Numbered from the stretch's first letter, positions 33,801 to 43,117 are shown. The stretch: 43,270 nucleotides of DNA from Bacteroidales bacterium (GCA_014800845.1 JAAVFJ010000050.1:1-43270); one strand, 5' to 3'. The notes: generated by a model not told the origin, from the sequence alone. Translations and numbers: made by a program.

Positions 33801-34499
33801 ATGATTCGACCCACACGCCACGACATATTCGCATCCATCATCTTCCTGCTCATCTGCGCTCTGCTCATCTTTGCAGGCTGGATGGTCATGCGCGTCTACC
33901 GCACCCTGCCCGCCCGCGTGGACTTCGACAAATACCCTGTGAAGGGGATAGACATCTCGGCACACAATGGCGAGATTGATTTCGACCGCGTGCGCGAGGC
34001 CGGCTACAGCTTCGTGTGGGTGAAAGCCAGCGAGGGGGAGACCTTCCGCGACTCCCGCTTCGCCGCCAACATAGAAGCCGCCGATTCCGCCGGCCTCCGC
34101 ACCGGTGCTTACCACTATTTCCGCTTCGACTGCGACGGCCTGCTGCAGGCCATGAATCTCACCCAGGCTCTCGACGGCCGCATGCCCCCCATGGGGATAG
34201 CCATAGACGTAGAGGAGGAGGGTAACGCCACCGGCATACCCACCGATGTCATAGTGGCGCGCCTCGGCGTGATGCTTGACTACCTCAATCTACGCGGCTA
34301 CCCCGTGACTCTCTACTCCAACAAAGACGGCTATTACGAATATCTGGCCGAAGAATTTTCAGACTACCCCCTCTGGATATGCTCCTTCACCAACGATAAC
34401 CCCATAGAGGATGCACCGCAGTGGACCTTCTGGCAATACTCCCACTCCGGTCGCGTGCCCGGCATCGAGGGCAAGGTAGACGAAAACATACTGCGCTGA
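33801..34499 (+). CDS. Membrane-anchored GH25 lysozyme-like protein
   Basis: The 232-residue protein has one N-terminal membrane helix (about 11-32) and a glycoside hydrolase family 25 domain, an N-acetylmuramidase fold acting on peptidoglycan. Visible family marks are KGIDISAHNGEIDF with D51, VKASEG with E78, TGAYHYFR and IDVEEEG with the D136-x-E138 catalytic pair, then LYSNKDGYYEY and WTFWQYSHSGRVPGIEG. The gene starts 37 nt after ispF and may share its transcript. It could remodel the cell's own wall from the periplasmic face. Confidence 0.9.
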   Translation: MIRPTRHDIFASIIFLLICALLIFAGWMVMRVYRTLPARVDFDKYPVKGIDISAHNGEIDFDRVREAGYSFVWVKASEGETFRDSRFAANIEAADSAGLRTGAYHYFRFDCDGLLQAMNLTQALDGRMPPMGIAIDVEEEGNATGIPTDVIVARLGVMLDYLNLRGYPVTLYSNKDGYYEYLAEEFSDYPLWICSFTNDNPIEDAPQWTFWQYSHSGRVPGIEGKVDENILR

Positions 34500-34500
34500 C

Positions 34501-34528
34501 CCCTCACCGCGCGCCCCTCACCGCGCGC
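34501..34528. repeat. 14-nt tandem repeat, two copies
   Basis: CCCTCACCGCGCGC occurs at 34501-34514 and again at 34515-34528, right after the GH25 stop. The DNA from here to the SusC promoter (about 34530-34589) shows no gene. Confidence 0.7.
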
Positions 34529-34589
34529 CTCGGCCGGCGCTGCGGCGGCAAGTCCAATTAGTAAATTATGTTAAATTCCATGAAAAATG

Positions 34590-34619
34590 TTGGACGTTCA
34601 AAAAATTATGTTAATTTTG
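34590..34619 (+). promoter_or_regulatory. Promoter of susCD-like operon
   Basis: TTG (34590-34592) and TAATTTTG (34612-34619) with a 19-nt spacer match the Bacteroidota consensus. It gives a leader of about 245 nt. Confidence 0.75.
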
Positions 34620-34625
34620 CAGCTC

Positions 34626-34869
34626 ATAAGTTTTCTTTGACACACTCCACTAATTTATCTACTACCACGAAACACAAATCTAATGTGCTGACTGTCAGCT
34701 CTTAATCAAAGAAAGTCGCAAGGCAGCCACTGGCTCCGGGCTTCATTAGGGCTTAGTAGATCAACTTATATATGGAGGTTGTAATCATAAGAAAATGAGG
34801 AGATTGCCACGGCGCTCTCTACTGTATTTGAAATAATTTAACATTCATAATCACTAAACTAACTAAAGT
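34626..34869 (+). promoter_or_regulatory. Long 5' leader of the SusC-like gene
   Basis: About 245 nt lie between the predicted transcription start and the SusC ATG. TTTCTTTGA (34632-34640) and TCAAAGAAA (34706-34714) are exact inverted copies, and AGCC/GGCT forms a small stem near 34725-34735. The 3' end is AT-rich and unstructured. No known riboswitch family is recognised. It may hold a regulatory RNA structure controlling this highly expressed gene. Confidence 0.4.
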
Positions 34870-37800
34870 ATGAGAAAACTGTTTTTAACCTCAATGGCTG
34901 TTGTGGCTGTTGCATGGGCTGCGGAGACGCAGGCACGCACCATTCGCGGCACCATCGTTGAAGCAGGCACCAATGAACCTCTCATCGGTGCAACAGTGAT
35001 GCCTATCGGTGGCGGACAGGGTGTCGCCGCTGACCTTGACGGCCACTTCACGCTCAACGTGCCCGACAATGTGAAAAAGGCAAAGGTGAGCTATGTTGGC
35101 TACAAGGAGCAGACCGTGGACCTCTCTGACGGCATGGTGGTGCACCTCGCCTCATCTACCTCTAACCTCGATGAGGTGGTGGTTGTGGCTTACGGTACTG
35201 CCACCAAAGAATCTCTCACCGGCTCCGTTTCTGTAGTAGGCGCCAAGGAGATCGAAGACCGCCCCGTGACCTCTGTGACTGCTGCTCTCGAGGGTAATGC
35301 CCCCGGTGTGCAGGTTAACAACACTACCGGCCAGCCCGGTTCTTCTCCCTCAATCCGTATTCGTGGTTTCGGCTCTATCACCGGCACTCAGGCTCCTACT
35401 TATGTAGTGGACGGAATGCCCTTCGAAGGTGACCTGGCCGACATCAACCCCGCTGACATCGAGAGCCTCACCGTGCTCAAGGACGCCGCTTCTTGTGCTC
35501 TCTACGGTGTGCGTGGTGCCAACGGTGTGATCCTCATCACTACCAAGCGTGCTAAAAACGTAGGCAAGGTCGACGTAACTCTCACAGTGCGTGAAGGCTC
35601 CGTGACCCGCGGCCTCTCAGAATACAAGCGTCTCTCTACCACTCCCTGGATGGAAACCATGTTCAACTCTTACGCTAACCAGCTCATGGAGGTGAACCCC
35701 GGTGCTTACCCCACCCGCCAGGACGCCTACGCTTATCTCCAGTCTAACTTCGTTTCAGGTCAGCTCCAGGGCCAGAACGTTTACGACCTCCCCGGCGATC
35801 AGCTCTTCAATGCCGATGGCAAGGTAGTAGGCAACGTGCTCCCCGGATACACCGACCTCAACTGGTGGGATGCTGTGCACCACACCGGTTTCCGTCAGGA
35901 ATATAACCTCAACGTAGCCGGCGCTACCGAAAAGTACAACGTGTTCGGTTCTATCGGCTACCTCAAGGAGCAGGGTTATCTGCTGCGCACTGACTTCGAG
36001 CGCTTCAACGGCCGCTTCAACCTCAATGCCAACCCCACCTCTTACCTGCGCCTCGGCATGGATCTCCGTGGTTCTGCTACTTCCGGCAACACTAATGCCA
36101 ATGCTAACTCAACCAGCATGGAGAACCCCTTCGCCACCATGTACTATGCGCCCATCTTCCCCTACTACGCTCACGACGCCGAGGGTAACATCATCTATGA
36201 GAACGGCGCTCCCGCATGGAACCTCCGTGGCCGCAACGATAACCGCAACGTAGCCTTCACTCTCCGTCACGATAAGAATGACTACCACAACCTCGTGGTA
36301 GATGGCGGTGCTTACGCTACTGCTGTGATACCTTACGGTTTCGAGCTCACCGTGCGCGGTCAGATGTCTCGCAACTTCACCCGCTTATCTCAGTATCAGA
36401 ACAACCTGCTCGGCGACGCTTATCCCGATGGACGTCTGATTGTGGAGGATGACCAGTATCGTTATCACACCTTCATTCAGAACCTCACCTGGGGGCACAA
36501 TTACGGTAAGGACCAGGAGCATCACATCGACGTGCTTCTCGCCCACGAGAACACCACCTCATACTCTTCATACGAAAATATCAGCATGACCGGTCAGGTT
36601 GAAGATGACTATTATGCTCCCGATAACTTCGTTGACATCACGGCTCTCCCCAGCGGCGGCTATGGCGAGTCTCGCATGGAGTCTTACCTCGGTCGCGCCC
36701 GCTACAACTACTGGGACAAATACTTCTTCGAGGCTTCTCTGCGTCGCGACGGCTCTGACCGTTTCTCTAAAGACAACCGTTGGGGTACTTTCTGGAGCGT
36801 AGGTGCTTCTTGGATTATCACTAAGGAGTCATTCACTCACAGCCTCGACTGGCTCAACTACCTGAAGTTCCGCTTCGCTTACGGTGCTGTAGGTAACTAT
36901 CTTTCAGCCCCCACCCGTTCATGGGCTTCACAGTATGCTTACATCACTGCTCTCTCAAATCAGGCTATGCTTCTGCGTGCCACCTCCGGTAACCCCAACC
37001 TGAAGTGGGAGGCCAACAAAACTCTTGACCTCGGCCTCGAAGGCTCTCTCTTCGGCAACCGCCTGAACTTCACTATCGGCTACTTCGACAAGCGTTCTTC
37101 TGACATGATCTTCTCGTTGCCCACCGCTCCCTCTATGGGTTACATCATCGGTTCCGGCTCTTCAATGAAAACCCCCATCAACCTTGGCGAACTTGCAAAC
37201 CGCGGTTGGGAGCTTTCATTCAACGGCACCATCATGCGCAACAAGGATCTGCTCTGGACTGCTTCTATCGACGCTACTTTCCTGACTAACCGCATCAACA
37301 AGCTCCCCTACAACAACGCTGACATGAACAATGGCTACCAGCGTTTTTCTGTAGGCAAGTCACTCTACGAGTGGTACGCTCCCGAATTCATCGGTGTGGA
37401 CCAGCTCACCGGTAAGTCTCTCTACGCTTTCGACGAACAGGAATACAAGTACTATTACGCAAGCGGCACAGGTAACTACACCGACGATCAGCTTAAAGAG
37501 ATGTGGCAGACTGAGGTGAACAACGCTGCTGATGCAGGTGAGCTCGTAACCATCAATGGTAAGACTTACACCACTTCTGCTACTTATGCAACTAAGGGCT
37601 GGCGCGGTTCTGCTGTTCCCACCGTTTACGGTTCATTCGGCACTCAGCTCTCTTGGAAGGGCATCAACTTCGGCCTGCTCTTCACTTACTCTCTCGGCGG
37701 CAAGGTTATGGACTCTTCTTACCAGCGCCTCATGAGCGTTAACGATATGACTTCTAACTATCACATCGACGCTCTTAAGGCTTGGCAGGAGGCTCCCGCC

Positions 37801-38139
37801 GGCATGACTGAGGATAGCCCCTATCGCATTGACCCCAACGGTGTGCCCGTGAACAACGGTCTCCAGACTCAGGACAACAATGCTACCTCCACCCGCTTCC
37901 TCACCAGCGCTTCTTACCTCGTGCTCAAGAACATCATGATCTCTTATGATCTTCCCCGCAACTGGGTAAGCAAGCTCCAGCTCCAGAACATCAACCTCGG
38001 CTTCACTATCGACAACCTCTTCACCGTGACTGCCCGTAAGGGTCTCAACCCCCAGCAGACTTTCTCAGGTGTGCAGGATGACAATGGTGGCTTCGTAACA
38101 ACCCGCGTGTTCTCTTTCCAGCTCACAGCTCGTTTCTAA
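34870..38139 (+). CDS. SusC/RagA family TonB-linked outer-membrane transporter
   Basis: SusC-type proteins import large nutrients (glycans or peptides) across the outer membrane with a SusD lid. The 1089-residue protein has a signal peptide, a carboxypeptidase-D-like regulatory domain (RTIRGTIVEAGTNEPLIGATV...VSYVGYKEQTV), a TonB-box-like LDEVVVVAYGT, a plug (VQVNNTTGQPGSSPSIRIRGFGSI, PTYVVDGMPFEGDL, VLKDAASCALYGVRGANGVILITTK) and a long barrel ending in F. Codon choice (frequent GCT, TCT, CGT) differs from neighbours and suggests high expression. SusD follows after 85 nt. No glycoside hydrolase or regulator is linked, so the substrate is unknown. Confidence 0.95.
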   Translation: MRKLFLTSMAVVAVAWAAETQARTIRGTIVEAGTNEPLIGATVMPIGGGQGVAADLDGHFTLNVPDNVKKAKVSYVGYKEQTVDLSDGMVVHLASSTSNLDEVVVVAYGTATKESLTGSVSVVGAKEIEDRPVTSVTAALEGNAPGVQVNNTTGQPGSSPSIRIRGFGSITGTQAPTYVVDGMPFEGDLADINPADIESLTVLKDAASCALYGVRGANGVILITTKRAKNVGKVDVTLTVREGSVTRGLSEYKRLSTTPWMETMFNSYANQLMEVNPGAYPTRQDAYAYLQSNFVSGQLQGQNVYDLPGDQLFNADGKVVGNVLPGYTDLNWWDAVHHTGFRQEYNLNVAGATEKYNVFGSIGYLKEQGYLLRTDFERFNGRFNLNANPTSYLRLGMDLRGSATSGNTNANANSTSMENPFATMYYAPIFPYYAHDAEGNIIYENGAPAWNLRGRNDNRNVAFTLRHDKNDYHNLVVDGGAYATAVIPYGFELTVRGQMSRNFTRLSQYQNNLLGDAYPDGRLIVEDDQYRYHTFIQNLTWGHNYGKDQEHHIDVLLAHENTTSYSSYENISMTGQVEDDYYAPDNFVDITALPSGGYGESRMESYLGRARYNYWDKYFFEASLRRDGSDRFSKDNRWGTFWSVGASWIITKESFTHSLDWLNYLKFRFAYGAVGNYLSAPTRSWASQYAYITALSNQAMLLRATSGNPNLKWEANKTLDLGLEGSLFGNRLNFTIGYFDKRSSDMIFSLPTAPSMGYIIGSGSSMKTPINLGELANRGWELSFNGTIMRNKDLLWTASIDATFLTNRINKLPYNNADMNNGYQRFSVGKSLYEWYAPEFIGVDQLTGKSLYAFDEQEYKYYYASGTGNYTDDQLKEMWQTEVNNAADAGELVTINGKTYTTSATYATKGWRGSAVPTVYGSFGTQLSWKGINFGLLFTYSLGGKVMDSSYQRLMSVNDMTSNYHIDALKAWQEAPAGMTEDSPYRIDPNGVPVNNGLQTQDNNATSTRFLTSASYLVLKNIMISYDLPRNWVSKLQLQNINLGFTIDNLFTVTARKGLNPQQTFSGVQDDNGGFVTTRVFSFQLTARF

Positions 38140-38224
38140 TCAGTTTCCCGGCCTCGGGGCTCGGAGCAGTCTGAGCCCTAAGGTCTGAAGCAAAACTCAA
38201 ACCAAATTAAATAGATTCACAATT

Positions 38225-39970
38225 ATGTCAATCAATAAATATATCAAAGGTTTCGCCATTGCTGTGAGCGCTCTCACGCTCTCCTCTTGCGCAAGCGATT
38301 ACCTTGACACCCCCACCCACGGTTCTATTCCGGCTGACAAGATTTGTGCTACTCCCGAATCTGCACGAATGGCCATGCTTGGCGTGATGGGTCGCGGCAT
38401 GGCTGCACCCTGGAGCAGCACCTCTATGGCTCCCTCTCAGGCTCTCATGCAGGGTGAAACCGGCTACTCCTACTACATGGGCGAAATCGCCGGCTCTGAC
38501 AACTATGTAAACTTCATCTACAACGAGGCTCCCTCCTGGGCGCTCCTCTACAATCAGGATGAGGGCGCTCTGACCACCGGCGGCTATGTGTGGAACACCA
38601 CTATCTGGTACTACGCTTACGCCATGCTCGCTCAGGTTAACGAGATCCTCGCTTCCATCGATGAAGCTAATGTGGCAGGCGGCGAAACTGCGGTTGCTCT
38701 CCGCGACTTCACCAAAGCGCAGGCTCTCACCATGCGTGCTCACTGCTACTGGCGTCTGCTGCAGGTTTACGCCCCCCGTTGGGTTGACTCCAACAATGGC
38801 GAAACTCTGAGCGTGGTGCTCCGCCTTTCTCCCAACGATCCTCAGGACATGGCTGTCACTAAGATGATCAATGTCCTCAATCAGTGCTACTCTGACCTCG
38901 ACCAGGCTACTGCCCTCTTTGAAAATACTCAGAGCTTCCGCACTCTCAACTATGAGATCGATAAGAATGTGGCTTACGGTGTATACGCTCGTGTAGCCGC
39001 TCTCCGCAACGACTGGCAGACTGTAGCCACCATGGCTAACAAGGCTCGTCAGGGCAAGCGCCTCGCTACTGTGGCTGAAGCATTCAACGGTTACACCTCC
39101 TACAACAACAGCGAATGGATGTGGGCTCCCTCATTTGACCAGATCGACAACTTCATCTACGGTAACTTCTGCACATTCTTCGCCTGCAACGCCTACGCTG
39201 CTAACAACGCTCGCTACACCAACTCAATCAACCGCGACCTCTATCGTCAGATTCCCGCTGAGGACCTCCGTTGCGACTGGTGGTTCACCTACGAGAAGGC
39301 CGTAGGTCTCACCCCTGCCATGTTCTACATGCCCACCACAGTTAACCCTGAGACCGGCGCATTCAAGAACAACCGTATGCTCTCTGCCGCTCAGAACTGG
39401 ATGAAGGAGCACAAGCCCTCAACCATCACCGGCGCCGATGCCTATGCCGGCGCTACTACCTCCGACCAGTCAACCTCAATCATCCGCGACGGCGCTCAGA
39501 TCAAGTTCTGGTGTAACGGCGAAACCGGCCAGACTACTCTCTGTCAGGTTCCCTACATGCGTGCCACCGAGATGTATCTCTACGAAGCTGAAGCTCTCGC
39601 AGAGCTCGGCCGCAGCTCTGAGGCTCAGAAGCTCCTTGAGGAAATCAACAAGAATTTCAATGCCAACTACACCTGCTCACTCACCGGTCAGGCCCTCATC
39701 GACGAGGTTCGCCTCTACCGTCGTGTAGAACTCTGGGGCGAAGGCTTCAACTGGTTTGACCTGAAGCGCTGGAACCTCCCCATGAAGCGTACAGCATGGG
39801 TATCCGGCAACGTCAACTCCGGTAACATCCCCGCAGGTCTCGCAGTAGAGGTTGATCCCTCAGCTAACCAGGGCTGGCGCTACGGCATCCCCCGTTCAGA
39901 GCTCAGCTACAACAACCTCATTCTCACCCCCGTGCCCGGCGGTAAGAACGACGTAACCTCCGACAATTAA
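38225..39970 (+). CDS. RagB/SusD family surface lipoprotein
   Basis: This 581-residue protein is the lid partner of the preceding SusC-like transporter and binds nutrient at the cell surface. It has a lipoprotein signal with probable acylated cysteine C22 (LTLSSC). The sequence shows the SusD pattern: SDYLDTPTHGSI at the mature start, TPR-like helices with ALTMRAHCYWRLLQVYAPRW, and the C-terminal MRATEMYLYEAEALAELG plus VRLYRRVELWGEGFNWFDLKRW. It shares the high-expression codon style of SusC. A strong terminator follows 22 nt after the stop. Confidence 0.94.
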   Translation: MSINKYIKGFAIAVSALTLSSCASDYLDTPTHGSIPADKICATPESARMAMLGVMGRGMAAPWSSTSMAPSQALMQGETGYSYYMGEIAGSDNYVNFIYNEAPSWALLYNQDEGALTTGGYVWNTTIWYYAYAMLAQVNEILASIDEANVAGGETAVALRDFTKAQALTMRAHCYWRLLQVYAPRWVDSNNGETLSVVLRLSPNDPQDMAVTKMINVLNQCYSDLDQATALFENTQSFRTLNYEIDKNVAYGVYARVAALRNDWQTVATMANKARQGKRLATVAEAFNGYTSYNNSEWMWAPSFDQIDNFIYGNFCTFFACNAYAANNARYTNSINRDLYRQIPAEDLRCDWWFTYEKAVGLTPAMFYMPTTVNPETGAFKNNRMLSAAQNWMKEHKPSTITGADAYAGATTSDQSTSIIRDGAQIKFWCNGETGQTTLCQVPYMRATEMYLYEAEALAELGRSSEAQKLLEEINKNFNANYTCSLTGQALIDEVRLYRRVELWGEGFNWFDLKRWNLPMKRTAWVSGNVNSGNIPAGLAVEVDPSANQGWRYGIPRSELSYNNLILTPVPGGKNDVTSDN

Positions 39971-39992
39971 TTCCCCGCGAATAAACCCGACC

Positions 39993-40029
39993 AGGCAGGC
40001 CCCGCATCCCGGGGCCTGCCTCCGTTTTT
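39993..40029 (+). terminator. Intrinsic terminator of susCD
   Basis: AGGCAGGCCCCG (39993-40004) and CGGGGCCTGCCT (40010-40021) form a perfect 12-bp stem with a 5-nt loop, followed by five T. Confidence 0.93.
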
Positions 40030-40111
40030 ACCCCCCTGAAAAGAACTCCTTCCGACCCTCCGACCACCCAGACCCTGACATAGAGGTCGTGTGAAAATAG
40101 CGTAGATGCAA

Positions 40112-40339
40112 GGCGCGGAGCGCCTCAAATCTCGATAGCCGGGGGCCGCACCCCCGGTAGCTTCCGAGAGGAAAAGTGCCCCGGAGGGGTACGATATCCG
40201 GTATAGGGTAAGTGCTTAAGTGTAGTACCCCTCCGGGGCACATATTTTGTCGGAACTTTCCGGGGGCGCTGCCCCCGGCTATCGAGATTAACGGCGCTCC
40301 GCGCCTTGTGTCCGCCGCTAATTGGAATAAGTTAACATT
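40112..40339. repeat. Long palindromic element, copy 2
   Basis: The core arms 40112-40157 and 40260-40305 match at 41 of 46 positions when inverted. The right arm, inverted, is identical to the left arm of copy 1 (16494-16539). The nested stem GTGCCCCGGAGGGGTAC and its partner are fully paired here, while copy 1 has one G-T. The right flank (GGAATAAGTTAACATTA) is shared with copy 1. The left flank differs, so this copy seems to have lost its outer left arm. It sits about 80 bp after the susCD terminator. Confidence 0.9.
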
Positions 40340-40383
40340 ACTAGTTGGAAACACCCTCTCGATGCGCAGCGGACAGCGGGCGG

Positions 40384-40728
40384 GAATCGCGGAGCGATTC
40401 GTTTTGGTTAGCCGGGGGTGAAATCCAATGCAATTAAAATAACCAGCATACACCACTCACAACAGCCATCACCTAAAACCTAATCAGTGGCGGGCCTTCC
40501 GCGTCGGGCGAGCGCAGCGAGAACGCCGCCAGTTCAGCGAGATCCGTACAGGCGCCTTTTAACAGCAACAGTTCCGCGGGTTCCGCTCCCATCCGCGCCA
40601 CACAGCCCGAAGGGCGCGTGTAAAAAGTTCCGTATCCTTATAATCCTTCAGTTCTTATTGTTAAAACCATACAGAAGGCTTATTTTAACTTCATTGGGAG
40701 AAATCGCGATGAGATTTCACCCCCGGTA
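40384..40728. repeat. Second inverted-repeat structure
   Basis: CCGGGGGTGAAATC (40412-40425) is exactly inverted at 40713-40726. Beyond it, TCCAATGCAATTAAAATAA on the left resembles the complement of the sequence around 40680-40700. GAATCGC/GCGATTC (40384-40400) is a small internal palindrome. The 290-bp interior is GC-mixed and shows no credible gene. It may be a decayed mobile or repeat element. The next stretch (40729-40940) also holds nothing recognised apart from the near-palindrome AATCCCGGCGGGATT. Confidence 0.6.
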
Positions 40729-40941
40729 GCGTTGGCGTTGTAATTCAATCCCGGCGGGATTAATGTAGACCTCCGGTAGCTCTGCTGACCATAACGAAAC
40801 TCGCCCAAGCAGACGCTGAACAGCCGCTTGTCGGTGCCCCGAGACCCTCCTCTCCAAGCGTTTGCCTGCCCCTCTCGGAGCGCGGTCGCGATGCAAATTA
40901 CCCCGGTTACTGAATTTCTGCGAAAAAAGTTGTTGAAAAAT

Positions 40942-40972
40942 TTGTGACATTGAAAAAAACTCCCTACATTTG
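40942..40972 (+). promoter_or_regulatory. Promoter of secreted protein gene
   Basis: TTG (40942-40944, part of TTTG) and TACATTTG (40965-40972) are separated by exactly 20 nt, the best promoter match in the window. Confidence 0.8.
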
Positions 40973-40978
40973 CGGTTG

Positions 40979-41184
40979 TAATATATCTTCTGTTGCTGAC
41001 TCCTCGGATAGTAAATGGTGAACCGACGCTGATGAATACTTAGCGATAATCGCCCGGATATTCCATTGCTCTTCCGAACTCGATGAATAATCATTATAAC
41101 TAAACCCGGCAATTGACCTGTCAAGTGCCTGCTCTTAAAGAAACTTTAAACAATTAATAATACTAACAAACAAACCCCTTTACA
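40979..41184 (+). promoter_or_regulatory. Long 5' leader of secreted protein gene
   Basis: About 205 nt separate the predicted transcription start from the ATG at 41185. It contains short possible stems and an AT-rich, unstructured last 40 nt before the start codon, a pattern that favours initiation in Bacteroidota. No known riboswitch is recognised. Confidence 0.4.
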
Positions 41185-42870
41185 ATGAAAAAGATCTTTA
41201 CTTTTATTGTAAGCGCAATGGTAGCGGGTTCTGCTTTGGCTCTTCCTCAGATGAAGGAAACTAACCTCAAAGCTTCTCGCATGCCTATCGCTACTGAATC
41301 AGCTCTCGCTGACTTTAATCTCCAGCCCGTGAAAGGCGCTATTACTGCTCCTCAGCGTACTATGGTTGACGGTCAGCAGAATGCATGGGATAACTCTATT
41401 GTACTTAAAGGTGATGCTCCTAACTACTTCGGCCTCTACTACACCGTCAATGGCGAAGACGTAATGGCTACACTTGATGACTTCCCCATGTATGTAGTTC
41501 AGAATCTCATCAGCACTAGCGATGGCAAAAATAGCTTCGTAAACCTCATCCTGTGGCCCTGCCGCGCAGTAGGTGAAGATGGCGCATATGACTCAGAAAA
41601 TAATATTGACTGGAACAAGGCTGCTCAGATCTTCGGTTCAAAAGAGGCTGCTCAAATGCCTATGTCAATAGACGAGATGATTACTTACACTAAGCGCATC
41701 TGGACTCGTACTGACGCTCTGATTCCCGTAGTTGACGGTTTCTACGCTTACGTTCCCACTACCCTTAACTACTACGCGTACACTCGCGGTCAGGGTGGTT
41801 ACAAATGGAAAGGTGTGGCCTACGCTCCCAAGACTTCTGTTCTGACAGACAATGGCCTGACTACCAACTCTTACATCCTTCTGAAGGATTATGACCCCGA
41901 CTATCATGAGATGTCTATGGAAGGTTACTACCTCCTCGGCACTGCCAACGCCAACGGCGAAGTTGTAGGCTCTACTATCACTGCTAACTTCGTTCTTTCC
42001 GGCACTCCTTCAGTAGTAGGCTTCGCTACTATCCAGACTGAGGACTTCGAGCTCCACGTATTCGACTGCGGTCTCGTAGATAAAGATTCTATGTGGGGTA
42101 TAAACTACGACCTGTCATTCGAACCCGTACAGCGTTACTTCGTAATGTGGTGTGACCCCACCATGATGTTCTTCGGTCAGACTCAGGACGGCCAGATGCG
42201 TTACGCTTGGGATCAGTACACCATCGCTAACCTCGCCCAGGAGCGTCCCTACCCTGTAACCCCCATCTTCTACAACACTGAAGACTACCACCTGACTTGC
42301 TTCAATGCAACTATGTATGCTAAGGCCGGTGCTGATCTCGAAGGTATGTGGTACATGCCCGAGCCCGAATATACTGTTACCGCTAATGGCGGTCTCGACA
42401 AGTGGCTCTCTGTTCCCACCCCCGGTGCGCTTATCCCCGCTTACAACGTGGGCGTAGCTGAGCAGGATGGTTTCTACGGCCTCGTTGACGCTGTTTATGT
42501 GAACCCCATCCCCGAGAACACTGCAATCGGTGCTGCTGACGCTTCTTATGGTTTCAACTACAAGTACACTATCCCCGGCTGGGGTGAGAACGCTGTGCTT
42601 GGTTCTACCACTCTTCCCCTCATCTTCCACTACGACCCCTCTGACTTCAACAAGATGGAGGAACGTCCCTCAGTAGGTAAGGCCAACGCTAACGCTATCG
42701 ACTACGATCCCCTTTCAGTTGAGACTGTAGTTTCTGACTCTCCCGTAGTAGGCACCCAGTACTTCAATCTCCAGGGCCAGCGCCTGAATGTAGCTCCCCA
42801 GCAGGGCATCTTCATCCAGCGCGAAATCAAGGCTGACGGCACTGTTAAGGCCACTAAGATCGCTAAGTAA
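41185..42870 (+). CDS. Secreted protein of unknown function, probable T9SS cargo
   Basis: I do not recognise this 561-residue protein. It has a clear signal peptide (about 1-19, MKKIFTFIVSAMVAGSALA). The body is rich in aromatic residues and beta-type segments (YFGLYYTVNG, FYAYVPTTLNYYAYTRG) without known catalytic motifs. The end (GTQYFNLQGQRLNVAPQQGIFIQREI...KIAK) resembles Bacteroidales T9SS-type C-terminal sorting domains. Codon choice (GCT, TCT, CGT, CTC) is like SusC and unlike most neighbours, suggesting high expression, in line with its strong promoter and terminator. It stands alone as a single-gene unit. Confidence 0.8.
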   Translation: MKKIFTFIVSAMVAGSALALPQMKETNLKASRMPIATESALADFNLQPVKGAITAPQRTMVDGQQNAWDNSIVLKGDAPNYFGLYYTVNGEDVMATLDDFPMYVVQNLISTSDGKNSFVNLILWPCRAVGEDGAYDSENNIDWNKAAQIFGSKEAAQMPMSIDEMITYTKRIWTRTDALIPVVDGFYAYVPTTLNYYAYTRGQGGYKWKGVAYAPKTSVLTDNGLTTNSYILLKDYDPDYHEMSMEGYYLLGTANANGEVVGSTITANFVLSGTPSVVGFATIQTEDFELHVFDCGLVDKDSMWGINYDLSFEPVQRYFVMWCDPTMMFFGQTQDGQMRYAWDQYTIANLAQERPYPVTPIFYNTEDYHLTCFNATMYAKAGADLEGMWYMPEPEYTVTANGGLDKWLSVPTPGALIPAYNVGVAEQDGFYGLVDAVYVNPIPENTAIGAADASYGFNYKYTIPGWGENAVLGSTTLPLIFHYDPSDFNKMEERPSVGKANANAIDYDPLSVETVVSDSPVVGTQYFNLQGQRLNVAPQQGIFIQREIKADGTVKATKIAK

Positions 42871-42926
42871 TAAAGCAATCTGAAAGGGATCACCCCCTCC
42901 AAAAGAGACAAGATCCAACCCCAATA

Positions 42927-42960
42927 GAGAGCACACCCCAAAGGTGTGCTCTCACTATTT
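42927..42960 (+). terminator. Intrinsic terminator
   Basis: GAGAGCACACC (42927-42937) and GGTGTGCTCTC (42943-42953) form a perfect 11-bp stem with a 5-nt loop, followed by a T-rich stretch. The sequence from here to the tRNA promoter (42961-43087) shows no gene. Confidence 0.9.
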
Positions 42961-43087
42961 TCAGCCCCCGCACCGTCCCCTGCATACAATGCGGAAAGAA
43001 GGCAGAAACCGCTCGAAGCATACGACAACGCAAACTAACTGAAACCCAACAGATTAAGAAACGAGAAAAAGAAACCGCCAATAAATT

Positions 43088-43117
43088 TTGCAGAGTCAAA
43101 AAAAATGCCTAACTTTG
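43088..43117 (+). promoter_or_regulatory. tRNA promoter
   Basis: TTG (43088-43090) and TAACTTTG (43110-43117) have a 19-nt spacer. It directs the tRNA that starts 14 nt downstream. Confidence 0.8.

Noticed and set aside
34720..34745. GCAGCCACTGG in the SusC leader, resembling part of a cobalamin riboswitch
   Set aside because: The other conserved boxes of the riboswitch, including the B12 box and the 5' conserved segment, are absent from the leader, and SusC-type genes here have no B12 context.
40028..40456. 142-codon open frame on the minus strand
   Set aside because: It covers the susCD terminator and the second palindromic element; the similarity to the frame at 16329-16688 is explained by the repeat.
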